Part shown: positions 1 to 6,187 of the stretch, piece after piece
Position numbering within the stretch: the first letter of the stretch is position 1
Layout of the letters: each line of letters opens with the position of its first letter
Source of the DNA: Bdellovibrionota bacterium
Lineage (GTDB): Bacteria > Bdellovibrionota > Bacteriovoracia > Bacteriovoracales > Bacteriovoracaceae
Direction of reading: 5' to 3'
Length of the DNA stretch: 7,536 nucleotides
Assembly: GCA_030836365.1 (NCBI GenBank)
Contig: JAURQB010000172.1
Coordinates: 1-7,536 of the forward strand
Translations under genes and position numbers: made by a program
Notes under the pieces: model-generated
Told to the model about the DNA's origin: nothing
The model's input: only the letters and a program-made list of their open reading frames with translations
Database searches by the model: none

Positions 1-740
1 ATGAGTGCCTGGCACCTGGTGACCTTTAATCGCTCGATAGCACTTTCGGCCGTGTGTAGGTCGCCATTTCCAATTACAGGAAGCGGTGCCAGCTCGGCGA
101 AACTCTCAAGTAGTGTCCAGTTCGCCTGGCCCTGGTACTGTTGCACTCTCGTGCGCCCATGCACGGCCACAAATTCCACGCCCTCTTCTTTCGCGATTCT
201 AATAATCTCTGGCGCATTAATGGAATCATTATCCCATCCTGTTCTAATTTTTATTGTTAGAGGTAGCTCAATTGCTTTTTTTACTTTAGAAAATAGCTCA
301 CCCAGTTTTGCCGGCTCTTTCATTAGCGCCGAACCTCCACCTTTCGTGACCACTTTTCGCACGGGACAACCCATGTTGATATCGATAAATTTCGGTTCAA
401 ATTCTTGCGCCACCGTTGCGGCCTTGGCCATCGCATCTGCATCTTCGCCAAAAAGCTGAAGCCCCATGTGTTTTTCTCGCGGATCAACTTTTAGCATGTG
501 GCGAGTACGCTCATTGCCGTAATTGATTCCATGACAACTAATCAGCTCACTAACTGTGCCCCCAGCGCCGAGGTCTTCCATCAAAAGCCGGTAAGGCGCA
601 TTACAAATGGCACTCATAGGCGCCAGTAGAAGCGGAGACGCAAAATCGATATTGCCCAGACTCACCGCAGGTCTGCGTGATTTGAGAGTATCAATTTTGA
701 ATTGGAGTGATTCGCTAAATTTATTTGTCATACAGGGCAT
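1..740 (-). CDS. dusB: tRNA-dihydrouridine synthase, DusB/NifR3 type (3' end cut by window edge)
   Basis: FMN- and NADPH-dependent enzyme that reduces uridine to dihydrouridine in tRNA. The gene runs off the left edge after about 246 codons; the family is usually about 320-350 residues, so part of the TIM barrel and the whole C-terminal helical domain are missing from view. Visible, numbering from the ATG at 740: an FMN-site APM motif (residues 40-42); INMGCP with the probable catalytic Cys125, followed by a KGGGSALM segment; KIRTGW (164-169); HGRTR-x-Q-x-Y-x-G-x-A-x-W (from 194); and GNGD (224-227). These together are typical of the DusB/NifR3 branch rather than DusA or DusC. The start is ambiguous: in-frame ATGs lie at 755, 740 and 731. 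I chose 740 because a TAGG sits four bases upstream, while 731 has no visible ribosome site. The N-terminal motif reads APMSAICNAPYR instead of the common APMAGVTDxPFR. The gene is divergent from the HAD gene. Confidence 0.93.
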   Translation of the reverse strand, partial: MPCMTNKFSESLQFKIDTLKSRRPAVSLGNIDFASPLLLAPMSAICNAPYRLLMEDLGAGGTVSELISCHGINYGNERTRHMLKVDPREKHMGLQLFGEDADAMAKAATVAQEFEPKFIDINMGCPVRKVVTKGGGSALMKEPAKLGELFSKVKKAIELPLTIKIRTGWDNDSINAPEIIRIAKEEGVEFVAVHGRTRVQQYQGQANWTLLESFAELAPLPVIGNGDLHTAESAIERLKVTRCQAL

Positions 741-896
741 ATAACCTAGGGCCATTCTTCTGTAAATTGGGTGGGAAGTTTTCACCTAGATAAGAGTGAA
801 AAAATGACAAATATCCACTTCAAAACTGGGCGAAGCAAAGGCCTCATGCTAGGATTTGTGAGTTGAATTTCAATAATTTACACTAAGGATCTCGCA

Positions 897-1562
897 ATGA
901 GCTTAAAAATTGTTTTTGATTTTGATGGAACTCTCGCCGACACGCACCACATGGTGATTTCTGCCGTTAACGAGATCGTCAATCGTGAAACCGGAAGGGA
1001 TTACACCCGAAAAGAAATTGAAGCGAAGTTTATTGCGAACTCGGAAGATCTTTATCCCCAATTTGGTATTGATATGCACGCTCCCGGAGTTCGTGCGAGG
1101 CTTGAGGATCACTGGCAAGAGCTGGCGCAAGAGAACTGGAAAGAGATTACTTTTTTTGACGGTGTTGAAAAATTGTTAAACGATCTCAAATCGTCAAAGC
1201 ATGAGCTCTATATTTTGACTCTTCGTGACCGAGAAAGCACAACTCGCGTGCTTGATCGATTCAACCTGACGCACTATTTTGAAAAAATTGGGTGTGGTGA
1301 TGACGAAATTCAAAAACCACATGCGGCCGCACTGGTTAATTTGATTGATGATTTCAGCGCGCAAAATGCCAACCGCGTGGTGATGGTGGGCGATAGCCCG
1401 GTGGATATTGCCCTGGCGCGAAATGCGCAAGTTTCGAGTATTCACGTTAAGTGGTGCCATTTCGCTAAAAATGTTCAATTAAATCAATTAAATCCTACTT
1501 ATACGGCCACTCATCCCCTTGACTGTCTGCCCTTGATTGAGGAACATCTGGGCCAGTTTTAA
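897..1562 (+). CDS. HAD-superfamily hydrolase, phosphoglycolate-phosphatase-like
   Basis: Probable cytoplasmic phosphatase of the haloacid dehalogenase superfamily, 221 residues, the usual size for subfamily I. All four HAD motifs are present. Motif I is DFDGTLADT, with nucleophile Asp8 and acid/base Asp10. Motif II is the Thr108 of ILTLRD. Motif III is Lys140 followed by Pro141. Motif IV is VGDSPVD, with Asp166 and Asp170 for magnesium. Residues about 17-90, between motif I and motif II, form the helical cap expected of Gph-like enzymes. Substrate cannot be read from the sequence: phosphoglycolate, another small phosphate ester or a nucleotide are all possible. An AAGGA seven or eight bases before the ATG supports the start. 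The stop codon is 21 bp from the ffh start on the same strand, so the two genes are probably co-transcribed. I see no convincing promoter in the 155 bp upstream. Confidence 0.85.
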   Translation: MSLKIVFDFDGTLADTHHMVISAVNEIVNRETGRDYTRKEIEAKFIANSEDLYPQFGIDMHAPGVRARLEDHWQELAQENWKEITFFDGVEKLLNDLKSSKHELYILTLRDRESTTRVLDRFNLTHYFEKIGCGDDEIQKPHAAALVNLIDDFSAQNANRVVMVGDSPVDIALARNAQVSSIHVKWCHFAKNVQLNQLNPTYTATHPLDCLPLIEEHLGQF

Positions 1563-1583
1563 TTCCAAACCAGAAGGATAATT

Positions 1584-3026
1584 ATGTTTGATTTTTTAAG
1601 TGAAAAATTCTCTGATGCGTTTAAAAATGTTCAGGGAAAAGGAAAAATCACTGAAGAAAATATCGATGCGGCCTTGAAAGAGGTTCGAACGGCGCTACTT
1701 GAGGCCGACGTTAACTTTAAAGTTGTGAAAAGTTTCGTTAACGAAGTTAAAGAAGAAGCGCTAGGTGAAAAAGTTATTCGTGGCATTAACCCCGATCAGC
1801 AATTTATCAAAATCGTCCAAGATAAACTTGCCGCGGTAATGGGAGAGGAAAATAAAGAAATTGACCTTAGTCGCGATGGGCTTGTGCCGGTCGTGGTGGT
1901 CGGCCTAAACGGGCAAGGGAAAACCACTTTCTGTGGAAAGCTTGCTCTGCATTTAAAAAAGAAAAAATCGAAAAAAGTTCTGCTTGTTCCGGCCGATAAC
2001 TTTCGTCCAGCAGCGAAGGATCAGCTTATTACCCTCGCAAAAAGTATGGAAATGGATTGGTTTGATAGTGATCTTTCCATGACGCCAAAGCAAATTGGTG
2101 AGGCGGGATTGGCCTATGCAAAAGAGCATAAGTATGACGTGGCCATTTTAGATACGGCCGGGCGTCTTCATGTTGATGACGAGCTGATGGGCCAGCTGGC
2201 CGATTTGCGAGTGGCGATTGACGGAGCGAAACCGGAAGTTCTCATGGTCGCCGATGCAATGACGGGTCAAGAAGCGGTAAATGTCGCAAAAGTATTTCAC
2301 GAAAAAATTAAACTTGATGGGGTGGTTCTCTCAAAAATGGACTCGGACGCCAAAGGTGGAGCGGCGCTTTCGATTCGACACGTAACAGGCGTGCCCATTA
2401 AGTACGTCTCCACGGGTGAGAAAATGAAAGACCTTGAGCTCTTTCACCCGGACCGTTTGGCCTCGCGTATTCTCGACAAAGGGGACGTGGTTTCTCTTGT
2501 CGAAAAAGCAGAAGAAGCGATTGATGAAAAAGAGGCCATGAGCATGATGAAAAACCTTGAAAAAGGTAAATTCACCGTCAATGACTTCATGAAACAAATG
2601 GAGATGATTAATAAACTGGGTTCCATGGGAAGTATTTTGAAAATGCTTCCGGGAATGGGTGGCGCTCTTCGAGATGTGGGAGATCTCTCCTCGGCCGAAG
2701 ATGAAATGAAAAAAATGAAAATTATCGTTCAGTCGATGACCAAGAAAGAGCGAGATAATTATAAAATCATCAAAGATTCTCACGTCTCTCGAATCGCCCG
2801 CGGTTCTGGGAACCCTGAAAAAGCGGTCCGGGATTTTCTTCAGAAATTTGCCCAGATGGAAAAAATGATGGGGGGAATGGCGCAGATGATGAAAGGCGGT
2901 GGCATGCCAGGAATGCCGGGGATGGGCGGAAACGGTTTTCGCCAGCAGGCCGGTGGGAATCCCTTCGGCGGCGGGAAAAAGAAAAAGAAGAACAAAGGCC
3001 CATGGGGCGGAGGCTTTTTTCGCTAG
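1584..3026 (+). CDS. ffh: Signal recognition particle protein Ffh (SRP54 GTPase)
   Basis: The protein subunit of the SRP. It binds 4.5S RNA and signal sequences of nascent membrane proteins and docks with FtsY at the inner membrane. It is 480 residues; family members are usually about 440-480. Domains in order: N-terminal helical bundle (1 to about 95); GTPase G domain with P-loop GLNGQGKT (107-114), DNFRPAA (138-144), DTAGRLH (190-196) and SKMD (250-253); the STGEK/HPDRLASRILDKGD closing segment (277-301); then the methionine-rich M domain (about 320-445) with RIARGSG (403-409), the RNA-binding signature. The C-terminus is Gly/Met-rich and then strongly basic (KKKKK at 465-469). The Met-rich tail and RIARGSG separate it from FtsY. 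Several G-motif residues differ from the commonest Ffh forms (GSGKTT, DTYRPAA, TKLDGD). An AGAAGGA just upstream of the ATG is a good ribosome site. It follows the HAD gene by 21 bp. Confidence 0.97.
   Translation: MFDFLSEKFSDAFKNVQGKGKITEENIDAALKEVRTALLEADVNFKVVKSFVNEVKEEALGEKVIRGINPDQQFIKIVQDKLAAVMGEENKEIDLSRDGLVPVVVVGLNGQGKTTFCGKLALHLKKKKSKKVLLVPADNFRPAAKDQLITLAKSMEMDWFDSDLSMTPKQIGEAGLAYAKEHKYDVAILDTAGRLHVDDELMGQLADLRVAIDGAKPEVLMVADAMTGQEAVNVAKVFHEKIKLDGVVLSKMDSDAKGGAALSIRHVTGVPIKYVSTGEKMKDLELFHPDRLASRILDKGDVVSLVEKAEEAIDEKEAMSMMKNLEKGKFTVNDFMKQMEMINKLGSMGSILKMLPGMGGALRDVGDLSSAEDEMKKMKIIVQSMTKKERDNYKIIKDSHVSRIARGSGNPEKAVRDFLQKFAQMEKMMGGMAQMMKGGGMPGMPGMGGNGFRQQAGGNPFGGGKKKKKNKGPWGGGFFR
2994..3020 (+). 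terminator. Possible weak intrinsic terminator inside the ffh 3' end
   Basis: AAAGGCC (2994-3000) can pair with GGCTTTT (3012-3018, one G·U pair) around an 11-base loop, and a run of six T ends at 3020, just before the ffh stop. The T run partly overlaps the stem, so it would be a poor terminator. It may let ffh transcription fall off before the separate rpsP promoter downstream. This is inference from base pairing only. Confidence 0.28.
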
Positions 3027-3095
3027 AGTTGCGTAAAGCCTTATAAATATGTAATTGACGCAAGGAAAAGTAGTGAAAAACCCTAACCCTTGTGG

Positions 3096-3124
3096 TTGAC
3101 ACTTCCAGTGACATCTATTACATA
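3096..3124 (+). promoter_or_regulatory. Probable sigma-70-type promoter for rpsP-khpA
   Basis: A perfect -35 hexamer TTGACA (3096-3101) is followed after 17 bases by TACATA (3119-3124), a poor but possible -10; CATATT two bases further on is an alternative with 19-base spacing. It lies in the non-coding gap between ffh and rpsP and would give a leader of about 50 bases. That leader contains a short GCGC/GCGC hairpin (3150-3153 with 3162-3165) just before the rpsP ribosome site. Confidence 0.55.
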
Positions 3125-3181
3125 TTTACCCTGTTATTTTAGTTGAAAGGCGCATCGAAAAGCGCTGTAGGAGTTACTGAT

Positions 3182-3424
3182 ATGATTAAGATTCGATTAG
3201 CACGTGGTGGTAGAGTTCATCGTCCAGTTTATACAATCGTTGCAACAGACGCGAGAAACCCAAGAGACGGTAGATTTCTTGAAAAATTAGGACAATACGA
3301 TCCAAAAAGAGAAGAAGTACTTAGCGCTGTTAAAGCTGAGTCAATCACAGCATGGATGAACAAAGGTGCTGTAATGAGTGACACAGTTAGAACTCTTCTT
3401 AAAAAAGCAAAAGTTCAGTACTAA
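3182..3424 (+). CDS. rpsP: 30S ribosomal protein bS16
   Basis: Small-subunit ribosomal protein bS16, which binds 16S rRNA in the 5' domain and is needed for 30S assembly. It has 80 residues, the normal family length. The N-terminus MIKIRLARGG, then RPVYTIVATDARNPRDGRFLEKLGQYDP, is the classic bS16 signature, with IRLAR-x-G, RNPRDGRF and LG-x-YDP all in order. The frame is open upstream to a TTG at 3143, but family alignment and the TAGGAG eight bases before the ATG at 3182 fix the start there. It has its own promoter upstream, and khpA follows 38 bp downstream. Codon use differs strongly from ffh: six of nine arginines are AGA, whereas ffh uses no AGA or AGG at all. This is probably selection for high expression. 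Confidence 0.97.
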   Translation: MIKIRLARGGRVHRPVYTIVATDARNPRDGRFLEKLGQYDPKREEVLSAVKAESITAWMNKGAVMSDTVRTLLKKAKVQY

Positions 3425-3462
3425 TTTTAAATTTTAACCCACAAAAAATAAGCGAGTAAATA

Positions 3463-3702
3463 ATGAGTGAATTACAAGAACTAATTAGCTACGTAAGTAA
3501 GTCATTAGTTGATATGCCAGATTCAGTTGAAGTGAATGAAATCGTTGGAGAGCAGACTACTGTGATCGAACTAAAAGTTGATAAAACTGATCTTGGAAAA
3601 GTTATTGGTAAGCAAGGGAGAACAGCAAGAGCTTTAAGAACTATCCTAAATGCTGCTAGTACGAAACTAAAGAAAAGAAGCGTGCTTGAAATTATTGAAT
3701 AA
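3463..3702 (+). CDS. khpA: KhpA-type KH-domain RNA-binding protein
   Basis: Small single-KH-domain RNA-binding protein of 79 residues, the size and type of KhpA (formerly YlqC / UPF0109). In other bacteria KhpA pairs with KhpB and binds many transcripts, affecting cell division and sRNA or mRNA regulation. The RNA-binding loop is VIGKQG (47-52, GxxG at 49-52), followed by a basic helix RTARALRT and a C-terminal strand ending in LEIIE. The gene follows rpsP on the same strand, the order found in many bacteria, and is followed directly by a strong terminator, so rpsP-khpA is a closed unit. The ribosome site before the ATG is weak (GCGAG-like), so translation may depend on rpsP. All four arginines are encoded by AGA, matching rpsP rather than ffh. 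Confidence 0.93.
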   Translation: MSELQELISYVSKSLVDMPDSVEVNEIVGEQTTVIELKVDKTDLGKVIGKQGRTARALRTILNAASTKLKKRSVLEIIE

Positions 3703-3725
3703 AATTTCGACCACGATACAATAAG

Positions 3726-3757
3726 AAGGGGAACACATTGTGTTCCCCTTTTTTTTT
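3726..3757 (+). terminator. Strong Rho-independent terminator after khpA
   Basis: AAGGGGAACACA (3726-3737) is perfectly repeated in reverse complement at 3739-3750 around a single central T (a few central bases must open to form the loop). An unbroken T tract runs on to 3757. It lies 24 bases past the khpA stop and only 29 bases before the next start codon, so the downstream SIS gene must have a promoter within or very near this spacer, or depend on read-through. Confidence 0.93.
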
Positions 3758-3785
3758 GCCCCTTTTTGAACCAAGGAAGTTTCAA

Positions 3786-5300
3786 ATGAGCAACTCCTCA
3801 AGTGAGTGCCAAAAATTTTTAAGTGTGGCGGATCAATTTAAACTCGGTCTTCTCATGACCGAGATGCAACACCCTCTAACAAAAGATCTATCCACGTTAT
3901 CCAAGACAGATCTGCGTGCCGCCATTGATCTCTGCAATGAAGCGGATGTCGGCGCATTAAATACGCTAAAGCGATTTGAAAAAAACCTACTTCCCTTAAT
4001 TGAGGAAGTTAGTGAAACACTCAAAGCAGGAGCGCGCGTTTTTTTCGTTGGCTGTGGGGCAACGGGGCGACTCTCTCTTTGTCTCGAATCTTGGTGGCGA
4101 CGAATTCACCCTGGAAATAATCAAGTTCGCGGACTCCTCGCTGGCGGAGATTTGGCCCTCATTCAATCTCTTGAAAAAGCGGAGGACTTTCCTGACTTTG
4201 GCAAGCGGCATTTACTAGAAGCAAATTTAAAATCATCTGATCTTGTGATTGGCATTACCGAAGGGGGAGAGACGAGCTACGTGATTGGGGCCGTTAAGTT
4301 TGCGAGCGAGTTTTGTGAAAAGAACCCTTACATCTTATATTGTAATGAAGACCCTATTTTAGAAATGGTCGCCAAGCGTAGTGCTGAATTTATTCGAGAG
4401 GAAAAAATCAAAAATATCTCTATTCCCATTGGGCCGATGGCCTTAAGTGGAAGTACGCGCATGCAGGCTTCTAGTGTTTTACAGCTTGTCGCTGGATTGG
4501 CCCTGCTTGGAGAAAAAAATATTGCCTCTATTTGTGATCGGCTTATTACTCAATTACTTTCTCCTAGTCGTCGTGACGAATTAGAAAAATTGATCACGCT
4601 TGAGAGTGATCTTTATCTGCGTGATGGTTATCTCACATACTGCTGTTCTCCTGAACTCGGAATGACTATTCTTACTGATACCACTGAGAGAGCACCAACT
4701 TTTGGCGTTGTTGGGTTAGAAAACAAATATGAAACAGGCCCACACGCGCTTGCTAATATAAGTATTGAGAATGGCGAGAGTGCAGAGGACAGTTTTAAAA
4801 TGATTTTAGGAAGAGCGGCGCACCCTCTCGAGTGGAGTGATTTTAACGGGCGTGCTGGGAGTAAGCGTCTCGCCGGTTTTGATTTAAGCGAGAAAAACGC
4901 AGGCTCAAGGGAGCAGGCACTTTCAAATCATTGCCAAGTAAATGTGAGAAGAAATAGTGATCATTATCAAATCAATTTTGGTGAGGATTTGTTAAAATTT
5001 CCAACTCCCTTTAATGCCGATTCACTACTAGATTTAATTGATTTTAAAATGCTTCTCAATACCCATTCAACTTTAGTCATGGGACGACTTGGGCGTTTTG
5101 AAAGTAACGTGATGACGTGGGTGAGACCAAACAATTATAAATTAATTGATCGAACGATTCGTTATGCATCTATGCTTCTTGAAAGAGATAAACTGAGTTT
5201 TCCCTATGACAAGATGGCCGAGGTACTTTTTAAGATAAAACTAGATGTAAGTGCTGATGAATCTGTTGTCGAAAAACTCGTCAGTGAGTTAAAAAAGTAA
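3786..5300 (+). CDS. MurQ/GKRP-like double-SIS phosphosugar-binding protein
   Basis: Member of the MurQ (N-acetylmuramic acid 6-phosphate etherase) / glucokinase regulatory protein family, 504 residues against about 300 for MurQ. SIS-1 shows FFVGCGATGRL (86-96), AGGDLAL and KAEDFPDFG (119-139), GITEGGETSYVIGA (156-169), CNEDP (186-190) and GPMALSGSTRM (216-226). In MurQ the GSTRM helix leads straight into LN-x-x-ST-x-x-M-x-R-L-G. Here that segment (424-436), with RPNNYKLIDR (447-456), comes nearly 200 residues later, after an inserted second SIS-like region (about 285-400, with TERAPTF at 300-306). GKRP has the same layout. The Glu of MurQ's EGAED seems kept (Glu133), but MurQ's DASEC-type segment is changed to CLESWW, so etherase activity is uncertain; it may bind a sugar phosphate as a sensor. 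The ATG at 3786 is chosen for the AAGGAAG six bases before it; a TTG at 3738 in the same frame lies in the terminator. Confidence 0.85.
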   Translation: MSNSSSECQKFLSVADQFKLGLLMTEMQHPLTKDLSTLSKTDLRAAIDLCNEADVGALNTLKRFEKNLLPLIEEVSETLKAGARVFFVGCGATGRLSLCLESWWRRIHPGNNQVRGLLAGGDLALIQSLEKAEDFPDFGKRHLLEANLKSSDLVIGITEGGETSYVIGAVKFASEFCEKNPYILYCNEDPILEMVAKRSAEFIREEKIKNISIPIGPMALSGSTRMQASSVLQLVAGLALLGEKNIASICDRLITQLLSPSRRDELEKLITLESDLYLRDGYLTYCCSPELGMTILTDTTERAPTFGVVGLENKYETGPHALANISIENGESAEDSFKMILGRAAHPLEWSDFNGRAGSKRLAGFDLSEKNAGSREQALSNHCQVNVRRNSDHYQINFGEDLLKFPTPFNADSLLDLIDFKMLLNTHSTLVMGRLGRFESNVMTWVRPNNYKLIDRTIRYASMLLERDKLSFPYDKMAEVLFKIKLDVSADESVVEKLVSELKK

Positions 5301-5302
5301 AT

Positions 5303-5515
5303 TTATGCGTCTTTGTTATCTGAATTGTCGCTTGAATCTAGCTCAGATTTTTTTTTTTGATCATCAATTTCTTTTTGGCCGTCACTTAAACCTTTTTTGA
5401 AATTGGTCATGGCCTGCCCAAGCGCGCTTCCCAATTGAGGTAGTTTTTTTCCTCCAAAGAGAAGGAGAACAACTACAAGTACGATAACAATTTCACCCAT
5501 TCCAAGACCAAACAT
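5303..5515 (-). CDS. tatA: Sec-independent translocase protein TatA
   Basis: Pore-forming subunit of the twin-arginine translocase, which exports folded, often cofactor-containing proteins across the inner membrane. It has 70 residues. Layout is typical: a short N-terminus with Glu8, one transmembrane helix (about 9-20, IVIVLVVVLLLF), the FG hinge, then the amphipathic helix GKKLPQLGSALGQAMTNFKKG, and a hydrophilic Lys/Asp/Ser-rich tail. I chose the ATG at 5515 because AAGGA lies seven bases before it; a TTG two codons upstream (5521) is in frame but worse placed. queF lies 70 bp upstream on the same strand, so the two may be co-transcribed. No tatC or tatB is in the window. The tail codons include a run of eleven A. 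The stop is 2 bp from the stop of the convergent SIS gene. Confidence 0.95.
   Translation of the reverse strand: MFGLGMGEIVIVLVVVLLLFGGKKLPQLGSALGQAMTNFKKGLSDGQKEIDDQKKKSELDSSDNSDNKDA
5335..5358 (+). terminator. Possible terminator for the SIS gene, antisense within tatA
   Basis: On the plus strand AATCT (5335-5339) pairs with AGATT (5345-5349) around AGCTC, followed by T to 5358 (eleven T in all from 5348). The stem is short and A+T-rich, so strength is doubtful, but it is the first hairpin plus T tract after the SIS gene stop. It lies inside the tatA coding region on the opposite strand. Confidence 0.3.
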
Positions 5516-5585
5516 TCTCAAATCCTTCGCTTGATTAAAACTCCACTAGTGTCGCCTAAAAAAAATTTATTGTCTATAAAGCAAC

Positions 5586-6143
5586 CTAGTGTCCGTACAC
5601 TCGGGATAATCCACAACTAAATTTACCCGGCGCGTAGGCAGTAAATCGATCTTCTTTAATTTTCTTGTATTTTTTTGCTGAGCTTGAGGCACTGGCATAA
5701 GGAAAAATGGAAATTCCCCCGCGAGGAGTGAATTCTCCAATAACCTCAATAAATTTTGGTTTCATCAGTTTGGTGAGATCATCACAAATTTTTTGCACGC
5801 AATCCTCATGAAAGTCCCCATGATTTCTAAAACTAAATAGGTAGAGCTTAAGAGATTTACTTTCCACCATTTTGTTATCAGCAATGTAGTTGATGAAAAT
5901 ACGAGCAAAGTCAGGCTGGTTTGTTTTTGGACAAAGGCTGGTAAACTCAGTGCAGACAAAAGTCGTCCAGGCATCTTTTCCCGGGTTTTTATTATCAAAG
6001 GCCTCGAGTACGTTTGGAGAGTAAGTGCTTGGATATTCATTGGTTACTTCGCCCAATTTAAAATCCTTGAGCTCTGTTTTACTTCTTGAGCTGGATATTT
6101 TCTTGTTCGCACTCTTTTTTGTTTTCTTCGCTACTTTGGCCAT
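5586..6143 (-). CDS. queF: NADPH-dependent 7-cyano-7-deazaguanine (preQ0) reductase QueF
   Basis: Reduces the nitrile of preQ0 to the aminomethyl group of preQ1, the last free-base step of queuosine biosynthesis before insertion into tRNA. It has 185 residues, so this is the short single-domain (B. subtilis-like) type. Key features: EFTSLCP with the thioimide-forming Cys71; the general acid Asp78 in QPDFA; the QueF signature VESKSLKLY (93-101); SFRNHG-x-FHE (104-113); and FTPRGGI (138-144). The first 30 or so residues are a Lys/Ser-rich extension not needed for the fold. The ATG at 6143 has AGGA seven bases upstream. It lies upstream of tatA on the same strand and is divergent from the hemH fusion. 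Together with dusB it adds tRNA modification to the window, but no other queuosine genes are here. Confidence 0.96.
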   Translation of the reverse strand: MAKVAKKTKKSANKKISSSRSKTELKDFKLGEVTNEYPSTYSPNVLEAFDNKNPGKDAWTTFVCTEFTSLCPKTNQPDFARIFINYIADNKMVESKSLKLYLFSFRNHGDFHEDCVQKICDDLTKLMKPKFIEVIGEFTPRGGISIFPYASASSSAKKYKKIKEDRFTAYAPGKFSCGLSRVYGH

Positions 6144-6187
6144 TTTTCAGTCCTATATTTGTCTAGTTTTTGATATGTTGAGGCCCA

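Noticed and set aside
1..459. Plus-strand open frame of 152 codons at the left edge
   Set aside because: It is the reverse of the dusB coding region, whose minus-strand translation carries all the Dus motifs; the plus-strand product resembles nothing.
756..896. Promoters in the dusB / HAD divergent spacer
   Set aside because: TTGTCA on the minus strand and TTGAAT on the plus strand are -35-like, but no -10 box stands at 16-18 bases from either; promoters must exist here but I cannot place them.
3143..3181. Upstream TTG start extending rpsP by 13 residues
   Set aside because: bS16 proteins begin at the M-x-KIRLAR segment, and a good TAGGAG precedes the ATG at 3182; the extension also lies over the leader hairpin and ribosome site.
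3738..3785. Upstream TTG start extending the SIS protein by 16 residues
   Set aside because: The TTG lies in the centre of the khpA terminator hairpin; AAGGAAG before the ATG at 3786 is far better.
5546..5593. Direct repeat CTAGTGTC at 5546-5553 and 5586-5593 flanking the queF-tatA gap
   Set aside because: Eight bases, two copies only, no mobile-element or attachment-site context; expected by chance in AT-rich spacer.
6144..6187. Possible preQ1 riboswitch in the queF leader (an AAAAACTAGA tract resembles the A-rich tail of the preQ1-I type)
   Set aside because: The leader after the predicted promoter is only about 40 bases and I could not form the 5-bp P1 stem or the pseudoknot partner; a covariance-model search with the preQ1 families would decide.
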